A DNA stretch of 64,000 nucleotides, taken from NCBI RefSeq assembly GCF_947497045.1, contig NZ_CANMEU010000003.1, positions 124,001 through 188,000 of the forward strand, in the 5' to 3' direction. Position numbers and translations under genes: made by a program. Origin of the DNA: an uncultured Tateyamaria sp. Lineage in GTDB: Bacteria; Pseudomonadota; Alphaproteobacteria; Rhodobacterales; Rhodobacteraceae. This document shows positions 1 to 8,809 of this stretch, piece after piece (positions within the stretch are counted from its first letter, which is position 1; each line of letters starts with the position of its first letter). The notes below the pieces were generated by a model. It was not told where the DNA came from, made no database searches, and was given only the letters and a program-made list of their open reading frames with translations.

Positions 1-313
1 GGGTGTCTTCGGAAAATGCAAAGGTAATGCCCAAGTCTTTGCCCAAATCCTGCAAATGTGCTCGGGTTTGGGCGGATTGAGCAGGGGTCGAGCCATATTT
101 CTCGGTGATATGTTCGGTCAGGTTCTGGCCTTCGGGTGGCATTTGGGGGTTCAGCTCAAACGGATGCCACCGCACCCGCGCGCCCATGCCGGTGGCCCCC
201 AGGGCCTGTTCCAACTGACGGTATCCGACGATGCACCACGGGCACATGACGTCTGATACGATATCGACCTCTATGACAGGGCCGTCGGGGTGAGGGGTGT
301 TCGGATCGCTCAT
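1..313 (-). CDS. DsbA-family (FrnE-like) thiol oxidoreductase, 3' end cut off
   Basis: Only the first 104 codons are present; the rest lies beyond the left edge. Translation from the ATG at 313 begins MSDPNTPHPDG and then shows a beta strand followed by a CPWC motif (Cys24 and Cys27), the thioredoxin-fold redox pair of the DsbA/FrnE/2-hydroxychromene-2-carboxylate isomerase family. The following segment (WHPFELNP, then LTEHITEKYG) is typical of the FrnE branch, which is cytoplasmic; no signal peptide is visible, which agrees. Substrate unknown. Family assignment is firm, exact role is not. Confidence 0.8.
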   Translation of the reverse strand, partial: MSDPNTPHPDGPVIEVDIVSDVMCPWCIVGYRQLEQALGATGMGARVRWHPFELNPQMPPEGQNLTEHITEKYGSTPAQSAQTRAHLQDLGKDLGITFAFSEDT

Positions 314-396
314 TTGGGGCGCTTTCGATGGGGACAGGGCTGCCACCTACATCACGTGCACAGGCCCAAATATCAAGCGCAGGGCGGGTCGGTTTA

Positions 397-424
397 TAAA
401 GGTATGGAATTAAAGGTATGGAAT
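397..424. repeat. 14-bp perfect tandem duplication upstream of the peptidoglycan-binding gene
   Basis: The unit taaaggtatggaat occurs twice head to tail (397-410 and 411-424), about 60 bp before the start at 486. It is AT-rich compared with its surroundings and sits where a promoter would be. It could be a recent slippage duplication or a tandem regulator site. Confidence 0.7.
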
Positions 425-485
425 TAGTGACTTTTAGAATCTGGCAATGCTGATACACTGCTCGCGTATTCCTGGAGGGTAAGTT

Positions 486-1841
486 ATGTTCGCAAAGTCA
501 ATTGCAGCTTCAATTATAGCGGTGTCGGTCGCGATTGTTCCGGCCACACGCGTGTCCGCAGATGCAGGCGACTTTGTCGCCGGGGCCATTATTGGCGGGA
601 TCGTCGGCCATGCGGCCACGCGCCAGAACCAGCGCAAGAAAGCGACCACCACACGTCGTACATATAGCAAGAAAACGTACAAACCGCGCCTGCCGTCCAC
701 GCAGGAAGGGCGCGAAATCCAGGCCTCGCTGAACTATTTCGGGTTCAACGCAGGTACAGTTGATGGCCAATTGGGGGGCAAGTCGCGCAATGCGATTTCA
801 TCCTATCAGGCCTATCTCGGCTATCCGATCACCGGCCAGCTCAGCCCGTTTGAACAAAACCTGCTGATCAGTTCATATAACCGCGCCCAGGCGGGTGGCT
901 ATGCGGTCAATCAGCAGATTGCATCGAACCCTGAAGGCACGCGCGGCCTTCTTAAAACCTACCGTGCCGAATTGGCCGGGCAGACGGCAGCCCCCGTGGC
1001 CCCGACAACAATCGTGGTCGCGCCACAACCTGCGGCCCCTGCGGTCGGCACGACAACCACCACAACGGTCGTCGCCGCCACGCCTGAGGCCACCGCGCCC
1101 GAGACGCCTTCGTTTGCCGCCGGTCTGCCGACATTCCTTGACACAGGCGCGTCCAAATCGCTGGCCTCGCATTGCAATACCGTGTCGTTGCTGACCAATA
1201 CCAATGGCGGTTTCACCACATTGGGCGGCATGACGGACCCCAATGTTGCTTTGAACGAGCAGTTCTGCCTTGCGCGGACCTATGCGATTTCAGCGAGTGA
1301 AGAGCTGGTCTCCAAGGTCCAAGGCTTTACGCCTGACCAGATCGCCGTCCAGTGCAAACAGTTCGGCCCCGCGATGCAGCCCCATATCGCAGCGCTTCCA
1401 CTCAAGCCTCAAGCCGAAGTGGTGCAGGATGTGGCCGGGTTCATCCTGACCACTGGCATGTCACCGGCCCAGTTGAAAGGCACCGCAAGCATCTGCATGG
1501 GTGTGGGCTATCGCACCGATGACATGGATGTGGCCCTCGGGTCGGCTCTGATGTTGTATGCGATGGGCGATCATGTCTATGGCGAGTTGATGGGGCACCA
1601 CCTTGCTCAGGGCTTTGGCACACCGCAGCGTGTGGATGCGGCCCGCGTCTGGTACGCCGAAGGTCTGAATGCTGTCGACAAGGGTGCGCCAGCCGTCTTT
1701 GCCCCCGGCCAGCCCGAGCGGGTCGAGTTGCTGCGCCAGGCATCTTTGCGCCTTGGCACCTCCAATTCGGAAGTGTTCAACCCGGTGCAGCCACTGGTGC
1801 AGCCCGCCGCATTGCCCAGCTTTGGTGTGGTCAGCGAGTAA
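486..1841 (+). CDS. Exported peptidoglycan-binding-domain protein
   Basis: 451 residues. An N-terminal signal peptide (MFAKSIAASIIAVSVAIVP, likely cleaved near ATRVSADA) is followed by a glycine-rich hydrophobic stretch (GAIIGGIVGH), a basic linker, and a peptidoglycan-binding domain 1 fold at about residues 70-132 (the pattern REIQASLNYFGF, GTVDGQLG, ISSYQ). A Thr/Pro/Val-rich linker at about 170-210 leads to a C-terminal half with several cysteines that I do not recognise. The start is supported by a GGAGG at 473-477. It stands alone and is followed by a clear terminator. Probably periplasmic and cell-wall associated; catalytic activity not evident. Confidence 0.75.
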   Translation: MFAKSIAASIIAVSVAIVPATRVSADAGDFVAGAIIGGIVGHAATRQNQRKKATTTRRTYSKKTYKPRLPSTQEGREIQASLNYFGFNAGTVDGQLGGKSRNAISSYQAYLGYPITGQLSPFEQNLLISSYNRAQAGGYAVNQQIASNPEGTRGLLKTYRAELAGQTAAPVAPTTIVVAPQPAAPAVGTTTTTTVVAATPEATAPETPSFAAGLPTFLDTGASKSLASHCNTVSLLTNTNGGFTTLGGMTDPNVALNEQFCLARTYAISASEELVSKVQGFTPDQIAVQCKQFGPAMQPHIAALPLKPQAEVVQDVAGFILTTGMSPAQLKGTASICMGVGYRTDDMDVALGSALMLYAMGDHVYGELMGHHLAQGFGTPQRVDAARVWYAEGLNAVDKGAPAVFAPGQPERVELLRQASLRLGTSNSEVFNPVQPLVQPAALPSFGVVSE

Positions 1842-1868
1842 CACCGTTCACACGCTGCAAGTTCAGGA

Positions 1869-1898
1869 ACCGGGGCCCATGTGCGGCCCCGGTTTTTC
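1869..1898 (+). terminator. Rho-independent terminator after the peptidoglycan-binding gene
   Basis: A 9-bp perfect GC-rich stem (accggggcc / ggccccggt) with a 7-nt loop is followed by a T run, 27 bp after the stop codon. Confidence 0.85.
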
Positions 1899-1963
1899 TT
1901 TGCGGTTTCGCTCTTGGCAAGGGCTGCGTTCACGGTTAGAGACAGCGCACCAAGTCAAGGCGT

Positions 1964-2050
1964 GCGGCCGTGGCGGAATTGGTAGACGCGCAGCGTTGAG
2001 GTCGCTGTGAGGTAACACTCGTGCGAGTTCGAGTCTCGCCGGCCGCACCA
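1964..2050 (+). tRNA. tRNA-Leu (anticodon GAG), CCA encoded
   Basis: The 7-bp acceptor stem GCGGCCG/CGGCCGC closes a cloverleaf with a long variable arm, a TTCGAGT T-loop and a genomically encoded CCA at 2048-2050. The anticodon loop TTGAGGT (1996-2002) carries GAG at 1998-2000, which reads CUC/CUU leucine codons. Confidence 0.95.
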
Positions 2051-2209
2051 TATCTTATCGCCTATTGCCAACGGTCTTCTTCTGAGCCTGTGACCCGACA
2101 GCCCGCCTTGCGTGGTGCATCAGCCTCGACTGGTCATAGCTTCAAGTTGCGCGGGCGCGCTATCGCGCTATGGTTTGATGTCGACAGACTTGGGAAAGCA
2201 CCAACAGAC

Positions 2210-3109
2210 ATGAGCGAGCCGGTCACCTCTGCCAGCCCCCCAAAAGACGCGGCCCTGTGGTGGCGCGCCATCAGCCATGTGTTCCGGTTGATGGACGAAA
2301 AGAACCTCGGGTTGATCGCAGCCGGGGTGGCGTTTTATGCGATCCTCGCCATCTTTCCCGGACTTGCCGCCACCATTGCACTGTGGGGGATTGTGGGAGA
2401 TCCGGCACTTGCCCTTGTGCAGCTCGAAGAGTTTCAGGCCGTGATCCCGAGCGATGTCTATCGCCTGCTTGCCGGGCAGTTGGGCAAACTGGCGACAGCG
2501 GACGGGTTGACGCTTGGGTGGGCCTCGTTGTTGTCCTTCGGTTTTGCGCTTTGGTCGGCGCGGGCGGGGGTGGCGGCACTCATGCGCGGGCTGAACGCGA
2601 TCTATGAGGCCCCCAATCGCACAGGTCTGGCCCATTACATCCGGGCGCTGATGCTGACGGGTAGCTTGATTGGTGTGTTGTTGATGGCCATGGCCTGCAT
2701 TGTTGTCATTCCAGTGATCCTCGCGTTCTTTCCGCTCGGGCCATGGGCCGAATTTGGCATCGACGTGGTGCGGTGGGTGCTTGGGGTCGGGGTGTTGCTG
2801 ATCGGCTTTGCCATCATCTATCGGCTGGGGCCTAACCTGACGGGGCAGCGGCCCAAGCTGATTTCGCCCGGCGCGATGTTTGCGTCCGTCGGGTGGCTGG
2901 CTGCATCGGTGGGGTTCTCGATCTATCTGCGCAATTTCGGGACCTATAACGAGGTCTACGGCTCGATCGGGGCGGTGATCGTAATGTTGATGTGGCTGTT
3001 TATCAGCGCCTATCTGGTGCTGCTTGGGGGGGCGCTGAACGCGGAACTCGCCCGCGCGCGTCGGGCCAAGCTGGCTATCCCAGAACCATCAGCCACAGCC
3101 ACGCCGTGA
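2210..3109 (+). CDS. YihY/virulence factor BrkB family inner membrane protein
   Basis: 299 residues from the ATG at 2210. The frame is open further upstream into the tRNA, but MSEPVTSASPP is the first plausible start. Family hallmarks are visible: an amphipathic N-terminal helix with LGLIAAGVAFYAILAIFPG, an internal W-x-A-R-A-G helix (residues about 110-120), and the C-terminal VYGSIGAVIVMLMW helix, with about six membrane segments in all. The family was once misannotated as RNase BN; its transport substrate is unsettled. The 3' end overlaps the convergent AEC permease gene by 35 bp. Confidence 0.88.
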   Translation: MSEPVTSASPPKDAALWWRAISHVFRLMDEKNLGLIAAGVAFYAILAIFPGLAATIALWGIVGDPALALVQLEEFQAVIPSDVYRLLAGQLGKLATADGLTLGWASLLSFGFALWSARAGVAALMRGLNAIYEAPNRTGLAHYIRALMLTGSLIGVLLMAMACIVVIPVILAFFPLGPWAEFGIDVVRWVLGVGVLLIGFAIIYRLGPNLTGQRPKLISPGAMFASVGWLAASVGFSIYLRNFGTYNEVYGSIGAVIVMLMWLFISAYLVLLGGALNAELARARRAKLAIPEPSATATP

Positions 3110-4004
3110 TCACTGACGCCCCCGTCGCGACCAGTACGGAGGAGGCGGCCACCCGGCGCGCGCGCCCATACATGTTGGCAAAGATATAGCCGTTGACCCC
3201 CGGGGCCATGGCGGCTGTCAGCACACCCGGATTGAAGACCTCGCGCGGGACGGACAGCGTCGTACCCAATGTCCAAGTGATCGCGGGGTGGATCAGCAAG
3301 GACACGGCACAGATCATCAAGATCACCCGTGCATCCCCTTCGGGTCTGTATTGGATCAACACGCCGCCAAGCGCAAACAGGGCGGTGGGCAAGGCTGCCC
3401 GGATCACCAGATCAAGCCCGTCTGTCAGCACACCGGGCAGCGTGATCCCGGAGAGGTTCACCACGAACCCTGCCGCAATGGCCAGCACCAGCACGTTGCG
3501 GAACATTGCCCGCGCCACGCTGCGCACCATGACCAATGGGGATTGCCCGCGATTGCGCGTGATCTCCATCGCGGTGATGCCAAGCCCGTAGCAAAACGGC
3601 GAGTGGAAGGCGATGATCGAATAGGCCCCCGCAAGCGCCTCCGGCCCATAGGCCCGTTCGTTGATCGCAAGGCCCAACAGGACCGAGTTGGAAAAGAGGC
3701 AGCAAAAGCCGATGGCCACGCAATCCTCCCAATCCCGCTTGAAAATGATCCGCGCGCCAAGCAGGCCAATGAAAAACCCCGCCGTCGCCCCGACGTAGAA
3801 GCTGAACAGCAGGCCGGGGTTCAGGCTGACGGACAGATCAAGGTTGGCGATGGCGGAAAACAGCAGGCACGGAATGGCGAAGTGCTGCGAGAACTTCATC
3901 AGCGCATCGACCCCGGAGGTCGGGAAAAATCCGCGCCAGACCGCGACATAGCCGAACCCGATCACCAGAAACACAGGAAGGATGACGTCGAGGAGGGCTT
4001 GCAT
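3075..4004 (-). CDS. AEC (auxin efflux carrier) family permease
   Basis: 309 residues, almost entirely hydrophobic helices in the two five-helix halves typical of AEC carriers. It starts MQALLDVILPVFLVIGFGYV and contains the conserved MKFSQHFAIPCLLF segment in the first half and AAMAPGVNGYIFANMYG near the C terminus. Bacterial AEC members export or exchange small organic anions such as malate; the substrate here cannot be read from sequence. It is not in an obvious operon. Its stop codon lies inside the convergent BrkB gene. Confidence 0.88.
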   Translation of the reverse strand: MQALLDVILPVFLVIGFGYVAVWRGFFPTSGVDALMKFSQHFAIPCLLFSAIANLDLSVSLNPGLLFSFYVGATAGFFIGLLGARIIFKRDWEDCVAIGFCCLFSNSVLLGLAINERAYGPEALAGAYSIIAFHSPFCYGLGITAMEITRNRGQSPLVMVRSVARAMFRNVLVLAIAAGFVVNLSGITLPGVLTDGLDLVIRAALPTALFALGGVLIQYRPEGDARVILMICAVSLLIHPAITWTLGTTLSVPREVFNPGVLTAAMAPGVNGYIFANMYGRARRVAASSVLVATGASVITAWLWLMVLG

Positions 4005-4072
4005 GATCGGGCCTTGGGGTGCGCTGAAGCCGCGGGAGCCTCCGGCGGGAGTTTTGTGGGAACAATGAAAGG

Positions 4073-4876
4073 CTAGGGGGTGCGGGCTACGAGTGTCATC
4101 CCATCATAGGCAGGTTCGATATGGGCAGGCGTTTCGGCCATGACGGTGTCATAGTCGAGATCGTTGTGCATGTTGGTCAGGATCGCCTGCCTGGGTTTTG
4201 CCCGCTCGATCCAGTCTAGAGTGTTGGCCAGATGGCTGTGGGTCGGGTGCGGATCGCGCCGCAAGGCGTCCACGATCCAGCAGTCGAGATTGGTCAGATG
4301 CGCCCAGGCCGCGTCGGGAATTTCGGAGACATCCGGCAGATAGGCCACATCCCCGACCCGAAACCCGAGTGCGTCGATGCCGCCATGGGCTACTTCGAAC
4401 GGGGTGAGGGTGATTGGCCCGCCGGGTCCGTTGATTACCACGTCCCCGTCGATGGTGTTGAGGTCGAGGATGGGGGGATAGGGCGACCCGGCGGGCTGCA
4501 CGAACACATATCCAAACCGCGCGATCAGGTCGTTTTGGGTGTACCCATCCGCCCAGACCTGAAGCCGGGTGCGCATGTTGAACACGATCATGCGCAGATC
4601 ATCAATGCCGTGCACATGGTCCGCATGGGAGTGGGTGTAGATCACCCCGTCGAGCCGCCCGGTGCCTGTGGACAGCAACTGATTGCGCAAATCCGGTGAT
4701 GTGTCGATCAGCACCGTTGTGGTGCCATCTGCCCCTGTGCGCTCGATCAGAAGCGAGCAGCGTTGTCGCCGGTTCCTGGGATTGTCCGGATCACACGCCC
4801 CCCAATGCCCGCCCAGACGAGGCACCCCGCCGGAGGACCCGCATCCCAGGATTGTGAAGGTGGTCGTCACAGTCAT
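4073..4876 (-). CDS. MBL-fold metallo-hydrolase, PhnP-like
   Basis: 267 residues. The N-terminal GCGSSGGVPRLG loop and the dinuclear-metal motif HSHADH (residues about 82-87) place it in the beta-lactamase-fold phosphodiesterase branch near PhnP/RNase Z. The PhnP reaction is hydrolysis of phosphoribosyl cyclic phosphate, but in this gene order (dacA-tmk-holB-tatD-MBL) no phosphonate genes are present, so the true substrate is open. Its start ATGA overlaps the tatD stop by 4 bp, so the two are translationally coupled. Confidence 0.88.
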   Translation of the reverse strand: MTVTTTFTILGCGSSGGVPRLGGHWGACDPDNPRNRRQRCSLLIERTGADGTTTVLIDTSPDLRNQLLSTGTGRLDGVIYTHSHADHVHGIDDLRMIVFNMRTRLQVWADGYTQNDLIARFGYVFVQPAGSPYPPILDLNTIDGDVVINGPGGPITLTPFEVAHGGIDALGFRVGDVAYLPDVSEIPDAAWAHLTNLDCWIVDALRRDPHPTHSHLANTLDWIERAKPRQAILTNMHNDLDYDTVMAETPAHIEPAYDGMTLVARTP

Positions 4877-5673
4877 GGTTGTACTGTGTCGGTCCGCGCC
4901 CTGGAGAACAAGCGGTTGAAGTTCTTTTGCGTTTGGGCTGCAAAGTCCGGGTAGGGCATCCCGAACGTCTCGGCTGCTTTTTGGGCGGTATGTGCGGTGT
5001 AGGCCGGTTCGTTGCGTTTGCCCCGGTGCGGGGGCGGGGCCAGGTAGGGGGCGTCGGTTTCGACCAATATCCGCTCGATCGGGGCGCTGGCGAAGATGTC
5101 GCGCAACTCCTGCGATTTGGGGAAGGCGGTGATGCCGGACATGGACAGGTAAAACCCGAGGTCTAGGGCGGCATGAGCCAGTTCTTTGGACGAGGAAAAG
5201 CAGTGCATGACGCAGGTATAGGCACCGTTCCTGTATTCTTCGGTCAGGATTTGGGCCATGTCCTCATCCGCCGCGCGGGCGTGGATGATCAGCGGCAAAC
5301 CCGTCTCGCGTGCGGCGGTAATGTGGGTGCGCAGGGATGCCTTTTGGATATCCGCGCTCTCTGAGGTGTAGTGATAGTCAAGGCCCGTTTCGCCGATGCC
5401 GACGAATTTGGGATGCTCGGCCAGCGCGATCAGCTCGTCCGTGGTGGCAAGGGGTTCATCGGCTGCACTCATCGGGTGGGTGCCTGCGGCGTAGAACACG
5501 GGCGCGTGGGCTTCGGCGATGGCGCGCACCTGTGGTTCGAGCCGCAGTTTGGTGCAGATGGTGACCATGCGGGTGACGCCTGCGGTGGCTGCGTTCGCGA
5601 TGATCTGGTCCAACTGCCCCTCAAAGTCCGGGAAGTCGAGGTGGCAGTGGCTGTCGGTGATCTCTGGGGTCAT
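4873..5673 (-). CDS. TatD-family metal-dependent hydrolase (YcfH-like)
   Basis: 266 residues. Metal ligands are visible: DSHCHLDF (HxH) at the N terminus, the GLDYHY segment, MHCFSSS, and VETDAPYLAP toward the C terminus. TatD proteins are metal-dependent nucleases implicated in DNA repair and D-aminoacyl-tRNA processing. It sits inside the holB-tatD-MBL unit with 4-bp overlaps on both sides, a common arrangement in proteobacteria. Cytoplasmic. Confidence 0.93.
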   Translation of the reverse strand: MTPEITDSHCHLDFPDFEGQLDQIIANAATAGVTRMVTICTKLRLEPQVRAIAEAHAPVFYAAGTHPMSAADEPLATTDELIALAEHPKFVGIGETGLDYHYTSESADIQKASLRTHITAARETGLPLIIHARAADEDMAQILTEEYRNGAYTCVMHCFSSSKELAHAALDLGFYLSMSGITAFPKSQELRDIFASAPIERILVETDAPYLAPPPHRGKRNEPAYTAHTAQKAAETFGMPYPDFAAQTQKNFNRLFSRARTDTVQP

Positions 5674-6794
5674 CGTGGGGGGGCCGTCGCTGAAAGTTTG
5701 AACAGGGTATCAAGGACGAGGGCAGGCGGGTCAAGGTTCACCGCCCGCCCATGGCGCGCGCGCGCCAGTGCGGTTTGCGCGGTGTCCGCCCAGGCCCGCG
5801 CGTGGCCCTGACTGGCACACAGACGCGCAAAGATGGCCGCTTCATTGCGTGCCGCCTCGACCGTTGGCGGGTGCCCGGCCCCCGTGCGCGCCAATCGGCT
5901 GAGAGCCACGTCGATGAGGGTGTACAGCAGATCCAGTTTGACCTCGGCACCCCGCGCGCCTGCGGCCTCGGCCAAGGCCAGTGCGCGGGCACGGTCAAGG
6001 TTTGGCATGGTGTCCAGCAGGGCGACGACTTCGGTATAGGTCTTGAGCCCATCGAGCAGGGACAACCGCATGGCCTCGCCGACGGATCCTGCGCTGAGTT
6101 CGGCCAGCGCGGCCCCATCCGGGCCGGGATCAACGCCGGCGTTGGCCATGGCGGTGCCCATTTGCGCCGCATCAAGTGGCCCGAGCCGCAAGGTGCGGCA
6201 GCGTGATCGGATGGTGGGCAGCAACCGGCTGGGTTGGTGGCAGATCAGCAGCAGGGTGGTGCGCGCCGGCGGCTCTTCGAGCATTTTGAGCAGGGCGTTG
6301 GCGGCGTTCACGTTCATGTCGTCTGCGGCGTCGATGATCACCACACGCCGCCCGCCATCGGTGGCGGAGAGTTGGAAGAACCCCGACAGGGCGCGGATGT
6401 CGTCGATGGTGATCTGATCGCGCAGCCGCTTGGTCTTTTCGTTTTCGGTGCGGTGCACGGATTTCAGCCCCGGTTCGGCGTTGGCTGTGATGCGTCGCGC
6501 GATCGGGTGGTCCGGCGAGACGTCGAGGACGGTCGGGAACGGTGCCCCGAACATGTCGTCAGGGTCCGGGTCCGGTGTGGCAAGAAGGAAGCGCGCGATG
6601 CGCCATGCCAGTGTCGCCTTGCCCACTCCGCGCGGGCCGGTGATCAGCCACGCGTGGTGCAGCCGCCCGGTGGTGAAGGCATCCAGAAACGCCGCCTCGG
6701 CCTTGTCCTGCCCGATCAGCTGCGTGGTATCGCGGGGGTGCGGTGCGCCGGGGACGCGTGTGGGGTCGGGGGTCTCGTCAGCCATGTCTCGCAT
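5670..6794 (-). CDS. holB: DNA polymerase III subunit delta'
   Basis: 374 residues. An AAA+ fold with Walker A GPRGVGKATLAW near residue 55, and the clamp-loader region NAANALLKMLEEPP (where sensor and SRC-like residues lie), followed by TIRSRCRTLRL. Delta' is the stator of the clamp-loader complex that loads the beta sliding clamp. It lacks the Cys4 zinc motif common in tau/gamma and delta' of other phyla; here the region between Walker A and B is a loop of about 40 residues. ATG at 6794 or 6785 could be the start (MRDMADETPD). It overlaps tatD by 4 bp. Confidence 0.92.
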   Translation of the reverse strand: MRDMADETPDPTRVPGAPHPRDTTQLIGQDKAEAAFLDAFTTGRLHHAWLITGPRGVGKATLAWRIARFLLATPDPDPDDMFGAPFPTVLDVSPDHPIARRITANAEPGLKSVHRTENEKTKRLRDQITIDDIRALSGFFQLSATDGGRRVVIIDAADDMNVNAANALLKMLEEPPARTTLLLICHQPSRLLPTIRSRCRTLRLGPLDAAQMGTAMANAGVDPGPDGAALAELSAGSVGEAMRLSLLDGLKTYTEVVALLDTMPNLDRARALALAEAAGARGAEVKLDLLYTLIDVALSRLARTGAGHPPTVEAARNEAAIFARLCASQGHARAWADTAQTALARARHGRAVNLDPPALVLDTLFKLSATAPPR

Positions 6795-6879
6795 CTATCA
6801 GAGAGCCGGGGGGAAAGGGTAGGGGCATTGACCGGGCCGGGCGCGGTCAACCCGAGCCGTGATCTGAAGGGCGCTTGCG

Positions 6880-6994
6880 CGACGCTATTTTTTTGGGCTG
6901 CGCCCGCCCGCCAAAGGCGGGGATCTTTTTTGTTCAGGGGGCTCCGCCCCCATCGCTGGCGCGATTCCCCCGCGGTATTTGGGGTCAAAAGAAG
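6880..6994. repeat. Dispersed intergenic element between tmk and holB
   Basis: The 200-bp gap 6795-6995 holds no gene. It has a T-rich run, a gggggctccgccccc hairpin at about 6938-6952 and a motif, cccccgcggtatttgg followed by ggtcaaaagaag (6967-6994), which recurs in reverse complement with a 2-base change at 51014-51041. It looks like a copy of a dispersed intergenic sequence. Confidence 0.6.
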
Positions 6995-6995
6995 T

Positions 6996-7625
6996 TCAGG
7001 GGTTCAGATAGGCCTGCACTGTGTTGCGTACCTGTTCGGCCACACTATTCATGCTGGCCGCGCCATCGATAATCCGGTAGCGGGGTGCGAATTCTTCTGC
7101 CAGTGCAAGGAAGCCTGCACGCATTTTTGTTTGCAGATCGGTGCCGAAATCCTCAAACCGTTCCTCGTGGCCTTGCCGCCCCTTGGCGCGGGACAACCCT
7201 TGGCCGGGGTCCATGTCGATCAGGATCGTCAGGTCAGGTTCGCGCCCGATCATCAGATCGTGGAGTGCGTCGACCTTGCCGCGCAAATCGCCCCGGCTGA
7301 GCCCCTGATACATCCGTGTGCTGTCCGCAAAGCGGTCGCAGATCACGATCCTGCCCTCTGCCAGTGCGGGGTTGATTACCCGTTCCAGATGGTCGCGCCG
7401 CGCGGCTGTGAACAACAGCAATTCGGTTTCCGCAGACCATCGGTCCGGGTCCCCTTGCAGCACAAGCGCGCGGATTTCTTCGGCCCCCGCGCTGCCGCCG
7501 GGTTCGCGCGTCAGGATCACCTCGTGCCCGGCGGCGCGCAGATCATCGGCCAGCATCCGGGCTTGGGTGGACTTGCCTGACCCGTCGATTCCTTCAAAGC
7601 TGATAAAGTGGCCCTTTGCGCTCAC
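6996..7625 (-). CDS. tmk: Thymidylate kinase
   Basis: 209 residues, normal for the family. It phosphorylates dTMP to dTDP for DNA synthesis. The P-loop FEGIDGSGKSTQ lies at the N terminus, the DR motif at ICDRFADSTRMYQG and the lid region at AKGRQGHEERFE. I chose the GTG at 7625 as start: it overlaps the stop of the upstream carboxypeptidase gene (GTGA) and gives the expected length, whereas the ATG 11 codons upstream would lie inside that gene. Confidence 0.95.
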   Translation of the reverse strand: MSAKGHFISFEGIDGSGKSTQARMLADDLRAAGHEVILTREPGGSAGAEEIRALVLQGDPDRWSAETELLLFTAARRDHLERVINPALAEGRIVICDRFADSTRMYQGLSRGDLRGKVDALHDLMIGREPDLTILIDMDPGQGLSRAKGRQGHEERFEDFGTDLQTKMRAGFLALAEEFAPRYRIIDGAASMNSVAEQVRNTVQAYLNP

Positions 7626-8788
7626 GCGCCATCCTCGGACGGGGCCCGCGTGTTCCACTGGTCAATCAACGACAAGGCTGCGGTCGAGATTTTGGCAAGG
7701 AACCCGCCATGGGCGATGTCCGTTTCGGCCACCAGTGGAAAGCGCTGTTCAGGCAGTCCTTCGGGCTGGATGACCAGTTCGGCCAAGGTCGTTCCCGCCG
7801 TGATCGGGGCCTGCACCGGCCCGGTATAGACCACTTCGGCCGAGACGGTCTTGCCCGCAAGCACAGGCAGCAACACGGTGATATCTTCGGATGACACCAG
7901 CCCGACCTCGGGTTCGCCCCCTTCCCACACGCGCGCGGTGGCGACGCGTTCGCCTGCGTCCACCAATGTGCGCTGTGCGAACTGGCGGAAGGCCCAGTTG
8001 ACGATCGCTTCGGATTCCTGTGCGCGTGCGGCGGCCGTATCAAGGCCTGACAGCACGAAGATCACCCGTCGATCCCCCTGTTTGGCCGATCCGGTCAGGC
8101 CATAGCCTGCTTCCTGGGTGTGGCCGGTTTTCAACCCGTCTGCCCCGATGCCAAGGGTGAGCAGGGGGTTGCGGTTGAACCGGTTGGAGGATTCATTTTC
8201 GTCAAACAGGAACTCGGTTTCGGAAAACATCGGATAGTATTCGGGATAGTCCGTCAGCAGTCGTTGCGCCAGCAGGCCCAGATCGCGCATCGACATACGG
8301 TGCCCTGCGGCGGGCCAGCCGCTGGAATTGGCAAAGGTCGAGTTGGTCATGCCCATTTCCTGCGCCCGCCGGGTCATCAGCCGGGCAAAGCCGGCCTCGG
8401 TTCCGTCGGGGCTGAGCGCCTCGGCGATGACCACGCAGGCGTCGTTCCCCGACAGCACGATCACACCGCGCACCAGATCCTCGACCGACACCCGTTCGCC
8501 TTCCTTGAGAAACAGGGTCGAGCCGCCAAAGCTGTTGGCATGGGCCGAAACGGCCAGCTCGTCCGTCATCGACAGCTGGCCCCGTTCGATCGCCTCAAAC
8601 GCCATGTAGAGCGTCATCAGTTTGGACATGGAGGCGGGTGGCAGCGGCTCGTCCGCATCCTTGTTCAGCAACACGGTGCCGGTGGTGTGGTCAATGACAT
8701 AGGCCGCCTTGGCCCGCGTCTCGAAGGCGGCAAGCGGCGGGGCGGTGGTTGAGATCAGCAAGGCGGCGGCAGCGAGGGTGCGGATCAC
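7622..8788 (-). CDS. dacA: D-alanyl-D-alanine carboxypeptidase (low-molecular-mass PBP, DacA type)
   Basis: 388 residues starting with GTG, preceded by AGGAG at good spacing. An N-terminal signal peptide (MIRTLAAAALLISTTAPPLAA) is followed by the serine-transpeptidase motifs in order: PASMSKLM (SxxK, nucleophile serine), VLSGNDACV (SxN) and DGLKTGHT (KTG). A C-terminal PBP5-type domain follows. It trims the terminal D-alanine from peptidoglycan stem peptides in the periplasm. It is translationally coupled to tmk. Confidence 0.93.
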   Translation of the reverse strand: MIRTLAAAALLISTTAPPLAAFETRAKAAYVIDHTTGTVLLNKDADEPLPPASMSKLMTLYMAFEAIERGQLSMTDELAVSAHANSFGGSTLFLKEGERVSVEDLVRGVIVLSGNDACVVIAEALSPDGTEAGFARLMTRRAQEMGMTNSTFANSSGWPAAGHRMSMRDLGLLAQRLLTDYPEYYPMFSETEFLFDENESSNRFNRNPLLTLGIGADGLKTGHTQEAGYGLTGSAKQGDRRVIFVLSGLDTAAARAQESEAIVNWAFRQFAQRTLVDAGERVATARVWEGGEPEVGLVSSEDITVLLPVLAGKTVSAEVVYTGPVQAPITAGTTLAELVIQPEGLPEQRFPLVAETDIAHGGFLAKISTAALSLIDQWNTRAPSEDGA

Positions 8789-8809
8789 GGGCGATGTCTC
8801 CTGTTACGG

